Under the pieces are notes generated by a model. The model did no database searches, was not told the origin of the DNA, and was given only the letters and a program-made list of their open reading frames with translations. Shown in pieces: positions 9,579 through 17,933 of a DNA stretch of 64,000 bases. How positions within the stretch are numbered: position 1 is the stretch's first letter; every line of letters starts with the position of its first letter. The stretch comes from Convivina praedatoris (lineage in GTDB: Bacteria; Bacillota; Bacilli; Lactobacillales; Lactobacillaceae), in assembly GCF_933208505.1 (NCBI RefSeq), contig NZ_CAKOEU010000001.1; one strand, written 5' to 3'. The translations under genes and the position numbers were made by a program.

Positions 9579-11053
9579 TAGACCTGGGCCTCCTTTCCTG
9601 CCAAATCGTCATAAGGATCACGATCAGTTTGCGTTGCTTCCTGCTCATAGTAAGGTCCTTGGTGCAAAACGCGCCGTGATAACCAAATCATAACACCACC
9701 TAAGGTACTAAAGGTTAGGAAGTAAACAATATTTGAGAACAACAATGAAGCTACCGAAACATTTGGTGAAACTGCATCGGCAATGGTCATCAAACCATAG
9801 ACAACCCATGGATAACGACCCAATTCAGTAACTAACCAGCCAGCTGTATTGACTACGAATGGGAAGAAGGTCATAACCCCCATTACCCACAAGAACCAAC
9901 GCTGAGTCAAAATCAATTGTGATTTCTTTCGGTTAAACCACAAAGCTACTATGGCAACCAAGGCTAGCAAACCAGCCCCCATCGCCATGACCCGGAAGGA
10001 ATAGAAAAGCGTATTTTCAGGAACATAATAGTCCTTAATGTCGCCCTTAGTCTTACCGTACTTGGCTTCAAATTCTTTATTTAATTCAATCGTACCCTTG
10101 GTCGTTCCACCAGTTAAGCTGTGGTTACCCAAAATTGACAAGGCATACGGAACTTCAATCTTAGCAATTGACTTGTGGGTCTTAGGATTGGTTACCGCAA
10201 TAGCTGCCCAAGGCTGAGCCTTATCAGCTCGCTTAGAAGAATTAATGGTTTCATCGACCCCTTCCATAGCGGCATACTTCATTGGCTGCATTGATTGTAA
10301 TTCAAAAGCATGTTGGTCACCAGTGATAAAGGCCCCGCCTAAACCAACTAAGCCAACTACCAAAGCGATATTAATTGATTTACGGAACAAAGGTACTTCA
10401 GGGTCATCTTGCTTTAACTTTAACAACTTAAAGGCTGACATACCAGCCACAATGAAGCCGGCAGTTACTAATGTACCAACGACCACGTGGGGAAACTCAA
10501 TCCACAGCTGCTTGTTTAACAACAAGTCACCAAAGTTAGTTAAAACGGCACGTCCCTTTTCGTTATCAATAGCATACCCAACTGGGTTTTGCATGAAGGA
10601 GTTAGCTGCCAAAATCCATAACGAAGAAATCATAGAAGCTATGGCTGTAATCCAAATGAAGATTACATGTACTGCTGGCTTGAAGCGATCCCAAGTAAAG
10701 GACCACAAACCAATAAAGGTCGACTCAGCGAAGAAGGCTACTAAGGCCTCAACGGCTAAGGGTGCCCCAAAAATATCCCCAACATATCGTGAATATTCTG
10801 ACCAGTTCATACCGAACTGGAACTCTTGAATCAAACCAGTCACAACCCCAACGGCAAAACTAAGCAAGAAAATCTTACCCCAGAATTGCGTCATCTTTTT
10901 ATATATTTCGTCTTTTTTGATGACATAGAGTGTTTCCATTACCGCTACCACAATTCCTAGTCCAATTGACATTGGCACAAAGAAGAAGTGAAAAATAGTC
11001 GTCATGGCAAACTGGAAACGCGCTAAATCAACGATTCCCACTAAAGCATTCAT
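9578..11053 (-). CDS. cydA: Cytochrome bd quinol oxidase subunit I CydA
   Basis: Haem-carrying subunit I of cytochrome bd oxidase. An early FHFFFVPMSIGLG segment carries the conserved N-terminal His (haem b595 ligand in the family). PHVVVGT carries a second conserved His, and SFRVM the likely Met ligand. The motif ELGRYPW replaces the more common GRQPW next to the quinol site. The Q-loop is of the short Gram-positive type. The frame extends to 11119, but the ATG at 11053 has a GGAGG ribosome binding site and gives 491 residues, close to family length. First gene of the cydABDC-glucosaminidase operon. Confidence 0.94.
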   Translation of the reverse strand: MNALVGIVDLARFQFAMTTIFHFFFVPMSIGLGIVVAVMETLYVIKKDEIYKKMTQFWGKIFLLSFAVGVVTGLIQEFQFGMNWSEYSRYVGDIFGAPLAVEALVAFFAESTFIGLWSFTWDRFKPAVHVIFIWITAIASMISSLWILAANSFMQNPVGYAIDNEKGRAVLTNFGDLLLNKQLWIEFPHVVVGTLVTAGFIVAGMSAFKLLKLKQDDPEVPLFRKSINIALVVGLVGLGGAFITGDQHAFELQSMQPMKYAAMEGVDETINSSKRADKAQPWAAIAVTNPKTHKSIAKIEVPYALSILGNHSLTGGTTKGTIELNKEFEAKYGKTKGDIKDYYVPENTLFYSFRVMAMGAGLLALVAIVALWFNRKKSQLILTQRWFLWVMGVMTFFPFVVNTAGWLVTELGRYPWVVYGLMTIADAVSPNVSVASLLFSNIVYFLTFSTLGGVMIWLSRRVLHQGPYYEQEATQTDRDPYDDLAGKEAQV

Positions 11054-11170
11054 AACTTTTCCTCCAAAAATTTCCAAAAAGCCTATTAAATTAGACTCAC
11101 TACTAGAGTAGTTTATCACTCGATAAGCAACTTGACCAGCTTTTTACAAACTTTTAATATTTGTCCATAT

Positions 11171-11195
11171 AAAAACCACTACCGCCCAGTAGTGG
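11171..11195 (-). terminator. Terminator after the DUF1292 gene
   Basis: A 7-bp stem CCACTAC/GTAGTGG (11176-11182 with 11189-11195) is followed on the minus strand by five T. It lies just after the stop codon at 11202 and isolates the cyd operon from readthrough. Confidence 0.85.
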
Positions 11196-11201
11196 CCATC
11201 C

Positions 11202-11501
11202 TTAATTAAAATTACTGTCGTCATCTAAGAAGGTATTTAACACTTCTTCAACCATATCCCATTCTGCATCATCTTCGATTGGAATTAAATCATCTTCAGT
11301 GGCATCGCCGTTTTCATCGGGCTTGAAAATATAAGCTTGAACGTCAACCTGCTCATCTTCTTCGACACCGTCAGGTACTAACAGGATATAGTCGCGATCA
11401 TACTCCTCGGAATGAAAGGTAAAGAGCACCTCAAAGAGTGCTTCGTCACCATTTTCATCTACTAAGGTGATCTTATCGATTTCCGGGTTGTTTTCAGTCA
11501 T
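11202..11501 (-). CDS. DUF1292 family protein (YrzB-like)
   Basis: A small acidic cytoplasmic protein of 99 residues. The family is found throughout Firmicutes, usually next to ireB and ruvX, and its function is unknown. The pattern is typical: ITLVDENGDEALFEVLFTF near the N-terminus and many Asp/Glu residues throughout. Here it is separated from ruvX by hisC, so the usual alaS-ireB-ruvX-DUF1292 row has been interrupted. It has its own promoter in the gap after hisC and a terminator right behind it. The ATG is preceded by AGGGA. Confidence 0.88.
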   Translation of the reverse strand: MTENNPEIDKITLVDENGDEALFEVLFTFHSEEYDRDYILLVPDGVEEDEQVDVQAYIFKPDENGDATEDDLIPIEDDAEWDMVEEVLNTFLDDDSNFN

Positions 11502-11532
11502 AGTTTTATCCCTACCTAAATTTAATACGTTT

Positions 11533-11561
11533 ATTATAACTTAGCTCAGGACAAAGACCAA
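11533..11561 (-). promoter_or_regulatory. Promoter of the DUF1292 gene
   Basis: On the minus strand TTGGTC (11556-11561) and TATAAT (11533-11538) are separated by 17 bases, in the gap after hisC. Confidence 0.7.
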
Positions 11562-11580
11562 GCGCTATTTTTAAGTGCAA

Positions 11581-12657
11581 TCACTTAGCTAAGATTTGAC
11601 CTAAAATTTTCTGAATTGCATGATTTTGAGCAGAGGTTCCCAAAGTAATCCGTATCCATTCTGGATTTAATCGCGCATTTATCTGATAACCATTTTCTAA
11701 AAGCTTTTGACCAACTAAATCAGCATCCCCAACCTTAACCCAGATAAAATTCGTGGCCGAAGGATAAAAAGTCAGGCCTAACTTAGTCAGGTAGGTTTCA
11801 AAATCTTGACGTTCCTGACTGACTTGTTGCACCACTTTTTGCAGGTAGCTTTGATCAGCAACGGCGGCCGCACCGCCAGTAATTTGGTAAGTCGATAAAT
11901 TATAAGGCAGGCGAACTGCTTGTAGAATATCAAAAAGTTGATCCGGCACAATACCATAACCCACTCGCAAATTGGCTAAGCCATAAGCTTTGGAAAGTGT
12001 ACGTAAGACCACTAAATTATCATATTGCTGAACCAGTGGTGCACAGGTTGCTTCCGGATTATTGGCAAATTCATAATAGGCCTCATCGACAACTAAAATG
12101 ACATCTGCCGGTAGCTGATCCAAGAAAGCCCGAATATCAGCCGTCTTTTCTAAAACACCGGTCGGATTATTCGGATTGGCTAAAAAGATTAAGGCGGTTT
12201 GATCGGTAATGGCTGCCAATAAGGCGTTAAAATCAACATACCCACTTTGCGCATTAATTGGTACCTGGGTTGTTTTAGCCGCTTCAATTTGAGCATGGAT
12301 GGCATATTCACCAAAAGTTGGTTGTGGCACAATCATCTCGGAACCAGGCGTTAAAATGGTTCGAGTTAATAATTCAATCAACTCATCAGCCCCGTCACCA
12401 AAAATCAAACTCTTCACCGGCACTTGTTCGACTTTTGCGACCGCTTGCCGCAAAGCAGTCGCCTGGCCATCTGGATAATAATTTAAGACAGCAGGGTTAA
12501 CAGCTTGTAATGCCTGGACTGCCAAGGGTGACGGTCCATAAACTGATTCATTGGCTGATAGGCGCGCTAACTCTTTTAAACCATAACGTTTTTTGACCAG
12601 TTCGGCCGGTTCTTCGGCCTGATAAGCAGTCAAATCTTTGATAAACTTTTTCACCAT
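11581..12657 (-). CDS. hisC: Histidinol-phosphate aminotransferase HisC
   Basis: A fold-type I PLP enzyme of 358 residues that transaminates imidazole acetol phosphate with glutamate in histidine synthesis. Family members often also act on aromatic keto acids. Visible motifs are NPNNPTG, the pocket Asp in VVDEAYYEF, and the PLP-lysine segment TLSKAYGLANLRVGYG. A strong AGGAGG precedes the ATG. No other intact his gene is in the window. The gap upstream holds a remnant of a histidinol phosphatase gene, so this may be the survivor of a former his cluster or may now serve Tyr/Phe synthesis. Specificity cannot be read from the sequence. Confidence 0.9.
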   Translation of the reverse strand: MVKKFIKDLTAYQAEEPAELVKKRYGLKELARLSANESVYGPSPLAVQALQAVNPAVLNYYPDGQATALRQAVAKVEQVPVKSLIFGDGADELIELLTRTILTPGSEMIVPQPTFGEYAIHAQIEAAKTTQVPINAQSGYVDFNALLAAITDQTALIFLANPNNPTGVLEKTADIRAFLDQLPADVILVVDEAYYEFANNPEATCAPLVQQYDNLVVLRTLSKAYGLANLRVGYGIVPDQLFDILQAVRLPYNLSTYQITGGAAAVADQSYLQKVVQQVSQERQDFETYLTKLGLTFYPSATNFIWVKVGDADLVGQKLLENGYQINARLNPEWIRITLGTSAQNHAIQKILGQILAK

Positions 12658-12683
12658 CTTAACCTCCTAGGAAATAGTGATAG

Positions 12684-12723
12684 AAAAAAAGCGCCACCGG
12701 CCGTGGTTAACTTTTATAACCAC
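12684..12723 (-). promoter_or_regulatory. Possible attenuator in the hisC leader
   Basis: Two stems share one arm. A 7-bp stem GTGGTTA/TAACCAC (12717-12723 with 12703-12709) competes with a 4-bp CCAC/GTGG stem (12703-12706 with 12694-12697), which is followed by CGC and seven T. The second stem is short for a terminator, so the assignment is tentative. Confidence 0.35.
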
Positions 12724-12730
12724 TTATTAT

Positions 12731-12829
12731 TCAAAACCAACACCTGGCTTTATCCAAATAATCCGACAACGTTTCTTGACTACCATGGTGGGAATAGCAT
12801 GTATGAGTATGTCCATCTTTTTTAAGCAT
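12731..12829 (-). pseudogene. Histidinol phosphatase (PHP, HisK/HisJ type) N-terminal remnant
   Basis: A 32-codon frame starts at an ATG with a reasonable ribosome binding site (AGGGAG). Its product begins MLKKDGHTHTCYSHHGS and continues ETLSDYLDKA before ending in RCWF and a stop. The N-terminus of PHP-type histidinol-phosphate phosphatases has exactly this form: a KxDGHTHT metal-binding motif, then a (P/H)HG motif, then a helix ending near EKA. The remaining roughly 230 residues are missing. It lies between ruvX and hisC, the next step in the same pathway, which supports decay of a his gene. Because it carries four His codons in a short span and precedes an attenuator-like structure, it could alternatively act as a leader peptide. 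Confidence 0.7.
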
Positions 12830-12844
12830 GTACACTCCCTTACT

Positions 12845-13279
12845 TTACTTAACTAACTTCCCCTTAGCATCTAGGTAATTTTGCAAAATAAATTCAGCGG
12901 CAATCTTATCAATTACCTTTTTTCTTTTTTTACGGGAAACATCTGCCTCTTCAATTAGCATCCGTTCCGCCTGCACCGTGGTTAAACGCTCATCTTGAAA
13001 ATCAGTCGGTAAATTAAAATTGTCCTCGACCATTTGCGCATAATCCCGGGCAGCCTCAGCTCGTGGGCCTTCCGTATTGTTCATATTTTTAGGCAGGCCA
13101 ATCACAACCCCCGTAACCTTATGTTGATGAATAATTTCACCTAAACGTTCTAGGCCAAATTCTTTTTCATCTTCATTAATTCGGATGATTTCGACCCCTT
13201 GGGCAGTCCATCCCATTGGGTCGCTCATTGCTACCCCAACTGTTTTACTACCAACATCTAATCCTAATATTCGCATCAT
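12845..13279 (-). CDS. ruvX: Putative Holliday junction resolvase / pre-16S rRNA nuclease RuvX (YqgF)
   Basis: An RNase H-fold protein of about 144 residues. In E. coli the homologue YqgF processes the 5' end of 16S rRNA, and family members have been proposed as Holliday junction resolvases. The first catalytic Asp is in the N-terminal MRILGLDVGSKTVGVA segment. The GLPKNMNNTEGPRA and FQDERLTT segments are typical. Two adjacent ATG codons are possible starts. The second overlaps the ireB stop region and has the better spacing from AAGGAA. It sits in the conserved alaS-ireB-ruvX order. Confidence 0.93.
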   Translation of the reverse strand: MMRILGLDVGSKTVGVAMSDPMGWTAQGVEIIRINEDEKEFGLERLGEIIHQHKVTGVVIGLPKNMNNTEGPRAEAARDYAQMVEDNFNLPTDFQDERLTTVQAERMLIEEADVSRKKRKKVIDKIAAEFILQNYLDAKGKLVK

Positions 13280-13527
13280 TTCCTTAAATAGCTATGCACT
13301 AATTCTTCAATAATTTCATCACGTTCATGGCGTTTAATTAAATTACGGGCATCATGCAAACGCGGAATGTAGGCTGGATCACCTGACATCAGGTAACCCA
13401 CAATTTGGTTAATGGGATTGTATCCCTTTTCCTCCAATGCGCCATACACAATATCTAATGTTTCATGAATATTTTTGGGCAATTGATTCCCAAAATCAAA
13501 GATTGCCGTCTCGTCACTTACACTCAT
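13276..13527 (-). CDS. ireB: IreB family regulatory protein
   Basis: A small cytoplasmic protein of 83 residues (UPF0297, YrzL). In Enterococcus the homologue IreB is phosphorylated by the Ser/Thr kinase IreK and affects cephalosporin tolerance. The conserved core is clear: ETAIFDFG at the start, GYNPINQIVGYLMSGDPAYI in the middle and HDARNLIKRHERDEI near the end. It lies between alaS and ruvX as in most Firmicutes, and the stop codon overlaps the ruvX start region. An extended -10 promoter lies upstream. Confidence 0.93.
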   Translation of the reverse strand: MSVSDETAIFDFGNQLPKNIHETLDIVYGALEEKGYNPINQIVGYLMSGDPAYIPRLHDARNLIKRHERDEIIEELVHSYLRK

Positions 13528-13565
13528 CGTAACTCTCCCTTCCCTTCATAGCAGGTACTGCCCAT

Positions 13566-13574
13566 ATTATAGCA
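13566..13574 (-). promoter_or_regulatory. Extended -10 promoter before ireB
   Basis: TGCTATAAT on the minus strand (TATAAT at 13566-13571) is an extended -10 element in the alaS-ireB gap. No good -35 is visible. Confidence 0.55.
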
Positions 13575-13603
13575 AGTTCCAGAAGTTTATACTAATTTAA
13601 AAA

Positions 13604-16285
13604 TTATCGTTCTTTAATAAAAGTCTCAGCAGCACTGAATGCATCAGCAATACCAGCCGGATTCTTACCACCGGCTTGGGCCAAATCTGGTCGACCACCA
13701 CCGCCACCACCAACTAGTGGGGCAATGTTCTTAATCAAATCTCCAGCTTTTAAACCAGCCTGATTAGCATTCTTATTGGCAGCCACCAACAAATTCACCT
13801 TATTATCGATGGTGGTAGCCAAAACTAAGATGTCAGAAGGCTGCTTTTCCTTCCAAGTATCAGCCATTTGACGCAAAGCCCCACTGTTAGCAACCTTGAC
13901 CTGGACCATAATCGTTGTAAATTCACCAATTGTTTGAACTTGATTAAAGATTTCTCCAGCACTTAAATTAGCCACTTGGGCCTGCAAAGATTCAATCAAT
14001 TGCTGACTAGCCTTCAAATCATTTTGCAATTCAACTACCCGACTTGGCAAATCCAAAGGCTGGGCTACCTTTAAACTCTTAGCAGCTGCCGTCAAGGCAT
14101 CTGATTGAGCCTGAAAAGCCGCTACAGCTGGTAAACTCGTCAAAGCTTCAATCCGGCGAACTCCAGCACCAATTCCTGATTCACTGGTAATCTTAAAGAG
14201 ACCTAATTCAGCTGTGGATTGAACGTGGGTACCCCCATCAAGTTCACGGTTAAAATCACCAATTGACACTACTCGAACCTTTTGCCCGTACTTTTCGCCA
14301 AAGACGGCAACTGCACCCATTTTCTTGGCACTTTCAATGTCAGTTTCTAGCCAAGTGACGGGAAGGTTTTCAGCAATTTTTTGATTAATTAAATCCTGAA
14401 TTTCTGTCAAAGTAGCTGAATCAACTGGTCCCTCATGGGTAAAATCAAAGCGCAAGTAGTCTGGTTCAACCAAAGATCCGGCCTGATGAATATCACCACC
14501 AATGATGTTACGCAAGGCTTGATCCAACATATGGGTAGCAGTATGATTCCGAGAAACATTTAGATGTCGTTGCAAATCAACATGCAAATTAACTGTGTCT
14601 TCCAAGGCAAAATCGGAAACAACTGCTACGGTATGAATATATTGACCCTTAGGCCCTTTTTGGACGTTAACGACCTTACCTAGTAGTTGACCCGCTTGAC
14701 TCAAAATTTGACCGTGATCCGGCACCTGTCCACCCATCTCAGCATAAAAAGGTGTTTGGTCAAAGACTACCAAGACCTCCGTATCAGCTTCTGCCAATTT
14801 TTGTAGGCCATCAACACCGGCTTCATCTTGACCAATGATAGCGACAACTTCAGCACCATCGACAGCCGTTTGCTGCCAACCAACATAGGTTGAATCAACG
14901 GCTAAGTCAGTTAAGACGGCATTTTGAACTCCCATTGATTTATTATCACTTCGAGCAGCTCGAGCGCGATTACGCTGAGCTTCTAGGGCAACTTGGTATC
15001 CAGCCACATCAACAGTCAAACCAGCTTCACTAGCTTGCTCCTGGGTTAACTCTAAGGGGAAGCCGTAGGTATCAGAAAGCTTAAAGGCATCTTCACCACT
15101 AATTTGACTTTCATGATCGTTTTTAGCTTGCGCAATAACTTCAGACAACATTCCCAAACCAGCATTTAAAGTCCGCTTGAAGCGAGTTTCTTCATTATCA
15201 ATGGTCTTTTGAATCTTAACTGTATTTTGACCTATTTCAGGGTAATAGCTAGACATGATGTCAGCTACTACTGGGACGAGATTAGCCAAGAAACTTTCTT
15301 GAATACCTAACTTTTGACCGTGCAAAACCGCTCGACGCAACAAACGGCGAATGACATAGCCACGCCCTTCGTTAGCTGGCAAGGCGCCATCACTAATGGC
15401 AAAGGAAACTGCCCGGATATGGTCAGCGATGACTTTAAAGCTAACATTATCCTCGGTATCTTTACTTTGATCATAATGACGATTATCGGTCAACTTTTCA
15501 GTTGCATGGATAATTGGCAAGAATAGATCCGTATCAAAGTTGGTCCGGCCATTTTGGAAAACAGATACCAAACGCTCTAATCCCATCCCCGTATCAATAT
15601 TTTTATGAGGCAATTCCGGATACTGGCTATTATCCGTCAAACCAGGTAAATGATTAAATTGGGAAAATACAATATTCCAGATTTCTAGATAACGTTCGTT
15701 TTCCCCACCAGGATACATTTCAGGGTCATCGGCTGGTAGATCAGAAAAAGCTTCACCTCGATCGTAGAAAATTTCCGAATCAGGTCCCGAAGGGCCCTCT
15801 CCAATATCCCAGAAGTTATCTTCAACTTCAAAAATATGTCCATCTGGTAGATCAGTCTTTTCAGACCAAATTTGCTTAGTTTCTTGGTCCTTAGGGTAAA
15901 CCGTTACGTATAATTTAGACTTATCTAAGCCATACCATTCCGGACTAGTCAACAATTCCCAAGCCCAAGGAATAACTTCGGCCTTAAAATAATCTCCGAT
16001 TGAAAAATTACCCATCATTTCAAACAATGTATGGTGGCGGGCTGTCTTACCGACATTTTCAATATCATTAGTCCGAATCGCTTTTTGAGCGTTAGTAATT
16101 CGATTTTTAGGTGGCATAACTGAGCCATCAAAGTATTTTTTAAGGGTGGCCACACCGGAGTTAATCCACAATAAGGTTGGATCATCCTCGGGAACAAGGC
16201 TTTTAGAAGGTACAACTAAATGTCCCTTAGAAGCAAAAAAATCTAAGAACATTTGCCGAATTTCAGCTGAAGAACGTGATTCCAT
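13604..16285 (-). CDS. alaS: Alanyl-tRNA synthetase AlaRS
   Basis: It charges tRNA-Ala with alanine and edits mischarged Ser/Gly. It is full-length, about 893 residues, with the class II aminoacylation core, the editing domain and a C-Ala domain ending in the Gly-rich GGGGGGRPDLAQAGG segment. The start at 16285 (MESRSSAEIRQ) is chosen over the longer frame because AGGAG lies just before it. Unusual point: the zinc site normally reads HxxxH ... CGGTH. Here HTATH is kept, but the second motif is ELDGGTHV, so the metal-ligand Cys is an Asp. A T-box leader controls the gene. Confidence 0.96.
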   Translation of the reverse strand: MESRSSAEIRQMFLDFFASKGHLVVPSKSLVPEDDPTLLWINSGVATLKKYFDGSVMPPKNRITNAQKAIRTNDIENVGKTARHHTLFEMMGNFSIGDYFKAEVIPWAWELLTSPEWYGLDKSKLYVTVYPKDQETKQIWSEKTDLPDGHIFEVEDNFWDIGEGPSGPDSEIFYDRGEAFSDLPADDPEMYPGGENERYLEIWNIVFSQFNHLPGLTDNSQYPELPHKNIDTGMGLERLVSVFQNGRTNFDTDLFLPIIHATEKLTDNRHYDQSKDTEDNVSFKVIADHIRAVSFAISDGALPANEGRGYVIRRLLRRAVLHGQKLGIQESFLANLVPVVADIMSSYYPEIGQNTVKIQKTIDNEETRFKRTLNAGLGMLSEVIAQAKNDHESQISGEDAFKLSDTYGFPLELTQEQASEAGLTVDVAGYQVALEAQRNRARAARSDNKSMGVQNAVLTDLAVDSTYVGWQQTAVDGAEVVAIIGQDEAGVDGLQKLAEADTEVLVVFDQTPFYAEMGGQVPDHGQILSQAGQLLGKVVNVQKGPKGQYIHTVAVVSDFALEDTVNLHVDLQRHLNVSRNHTATHMLDQALRNIIGGDIHQAGSLVEPDYLRFDFTHEGPVDSATLTEIQDLINQKIAENLPVTWLETDIESAKKMGAVAVFGEKYGQKVRVVSIGDFNRELDGGTHVQSTAELGLFKITSESGIGAGVRRIEALTSLPAVAAFQAQSDALTAAAKSLKVAQPLDLPSRVVELQNDLKASQQLIESLQAQVANLSAGEIFNQVQTIGEFTTIMVQVKVANSGALRQMADTWKEKQPSDILVLATTIDNKVNLLVAANKNANQAGLKAGDLIKNIAPLVGGGGGGRPDLAQAGGKNPAGIADAFSAAETFIKER

Positions 16286-16310
16286 TTTTTCTCCTTTTAT
16301 CTTGTAAAAC

Positions 16311-16510
16311 AAAAAAACACCACAAATGCGGACGCGTTACCGTGGTACCACCGCAATTTGTAATGATTTTCATCTTTACCTCTGCTCTTGTAACGCCGAG
16401 CCGCGTAGATTTATTTGTCATTAATCTGGGAGCACAGTTAACAGCTACTGACACCTTTCACCAACCGGTACCTCGCTTAAAGTAGTTTATCATCTGCATA
16501 TCCAGAATTA
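16311..16510 (-). ncRNA. T-box leader of alaS
   Basis: The leader carries the conserved T-box segment (GCGGTGGTACCACG on the minus strand, near 16342-16355). It ends in a terminator formed by CAAATTGCGG-like and CCGCATTTG-like arms (16351-16361 with 16322-16331) followed by seven T. A GGTG-containing apical segment and a GCT triplet (an Ala codon) lie in the stem I region. Uncharged tRNA-Ala should stabilise the antiterminator and allow alaS transcription. Confidence 0.88.
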
Positions 16511-16515
16511 AAGAC

Positions 16516-16543
16516 ATTATACCATATACCATATAATTACCAA
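16516..16543 (-). promoter_or_regulatory. Promoter of the alaS T-box transcript
   Basis: TTGGTA (16538-16543) and TATAAT (16516-16521) on the minus strand, spacing 16. Confidence 0.65.
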
Positions 16544-17871
16544 CCAATATGATTAGCCGTTTGAGGTAAGGCCAATTTACCAGCCGCTAGTTCACTAAAT
16601 GCTTGATCAATAATGGCTAGGCTCTGATCCAACTGCGCATCCGTCATAACCAATGGTGGCTGAAAACGTAAGGTTGAGCCCCGTAAACTGATCATAATGG
16701 CCCCTAATTCGTAAATGCGATAAATCAATTTAGTGGTAGCCTTAACGTCAGGTCGCCCATCCGCATCCACAATATCAATACCACCATTAAATCCGTATAA
16801 ACGGACATCCCCAATGAAATTATATTTTTTGGCGGCATCTTCAAAGAATTTTCGAGCTTTTATACCTAGCTGGTGTGAACGATCAGCTAGCTTCTCTTCC
16901 TCAATTACATCCAAAGTAGCCAAGGCAGCAGCAGCGGCAACTGGATTTCCCGCCGTCGTATAGACGTTAGCAGGAGCATCGAGGCTTTCCATTATTTCTT
17001 TACGGCCGATAACGGCACTCAGTGGTAACCCACTGGCAATCGACTTACCCACAGCAATCAAGTCTGGGGCAATGCCAAAATTATCAATTGACCACATTTT
17101 ACCTGTTCGACCCAGTCCTTGATTGACTTCATCAACCGCAAAGACAATCCCATGTTGACGAGTGAAATCATAAACCAAATCCATGTAGCGCTGTGGTGCC
17201 TTCACAATGCCACCATCCCCTTGAATTGCTTCAATTTCAACCAAGGCCACTTCATCAGCGGGTAAATAGGTTTCAAAGGGTAAACGGAACTGTTCAAACA
17301 TCCGCTCAGAAAATTCATCATCACTTTCACCAGTGCGACGCTGATGTTGGTCAGGATAAGGTACTTTAACCATTCCCGGCAAGAGTGGCCCCATTTTACG
17401 AGTCATATTTAAACTAACGGCTGACATTGACATCGATCCAAAGGTAGAACCATGATAGGCACCTGTAAAACTAACTACATAAGGCCGTTTTGTATAGGCT
17501 CGGGCAAACTTAATGATGGCATCGTTGGCATCTGAACCAGAATTACCAAAGGCCACTTCTTTTTCAAAATCACCTGGAGCAATGGAGGCTAGACGATCCA
17601 CTAATTTAGCGGTAGCCGTGTTTGAAAAGTAAGCTGGTGTATATTGAATTAATTTTTGAGCCTGTTTAGTAATCGCTTCAACCACTTTAGGATGAGAGTG
17701 GCCAGTATTAGTCGCACTGGCACTGGCCAGTAAATCCAAATAAGTTTTACCATCAGCATCAGTAACGGTTGCACCCTGCCCATGATCAATGACAATATCA
17801 AAATAATTAATTCGGGTTGCATCTGCTAAGTACTGAGATTCATTTTGTAAAATCGATTGATTTTTATCCAT
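16537..17871 (-). CDS. Isoleucine 2-epimerase (branched-chain amino acid racemase), class III aminotransferase fold
   Basis: A PLP enzyme of 444 residues, close in my recollection to the Lactobacillus buchneri isoleucine 2-epimerase. That enzyme interconverts L-isoleucine and D-allo-isoleucine and also acts on valine and leucine. Shared features are the N-terminal ATRINYFDIVIDHG segment, LLASASA, NSGSDANDAIIKFARAYT, the PLP-binding DEVNQGLGRTGKMW and GKSIASGLPLSAVIG (PLP lysine), and a C-terminal HIGW ending. A plain 4-aminobutyrate aminotransferase is the alternative, but these segments argue for the racemase. It is downstream of a BcaP-like permease and separated from it by a terminator hairpin. 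Confidence 0.82.
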   Translation of the reverse strand: MDKNQSILQNESQYLADATRINYFDIVIDHGQGATVTDADGKTYLDLLASASATNTGHSHPKVVEAITKQAQKLIQYTPAYFSNTATAKLVDRLASIAPGDFEKEVAFGNSGSDANDAIIKFARAYTKRPYVVSFTGAYHGSTFGSMSMSAVSLNMTRKMGPLLPGMVKVPYPDQHQRRTGESDDEFSERMFEQFRLPFETYLPADEVALVEIEAIQGDGGIVKAPQRYMDLVYDFTRQHGIVFAVDEVNQGLGRTGKMWSIDNFGIAPDLIAVGKSIASGLPLSAVIGRKEIMESLDAPANVYTTAGNPVAAAAALATLDVIEEEKLADRSHQLGIKARKFFEDAAKKYNFIGDVRLYGFNGGIDIVDADGRPDVKATTKLIYRIYELGAIMISLRGSTLRFQPPLVMTDAQLDQSLAIIDQAFSELAAGKLALPQTANHIGW

Positions 17872-17900
17872 TTTTAACCTCCAAACTGCTTTAATTGGAC

Positions 17901-17923
17901 AAAAAAACTCCCAAGAGTGGGAG
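17901..17923 (-). terminator. Terminator between the BcaP-like permease and the epimerase
   Basis: A 6-bp stem CTCCCA/TGGGAG with a 4-base loop (17908-17923) is followed by seven T on the minus strand, just after the permease stop. Some readthrough may still feed the epimerase gene, since no clear separate promoter was found. Confidence 0.8.
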
Positions 17924-17933
17924 TTTTTTTACA

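Noticed and set aside
10245..10829. A 194-residue open frame on the plus strand inside cydA
   Set aside because: It lies antisense to the clearly conserved CydA sequence, has no ribosome binding site and shows composition of a shadow frame.
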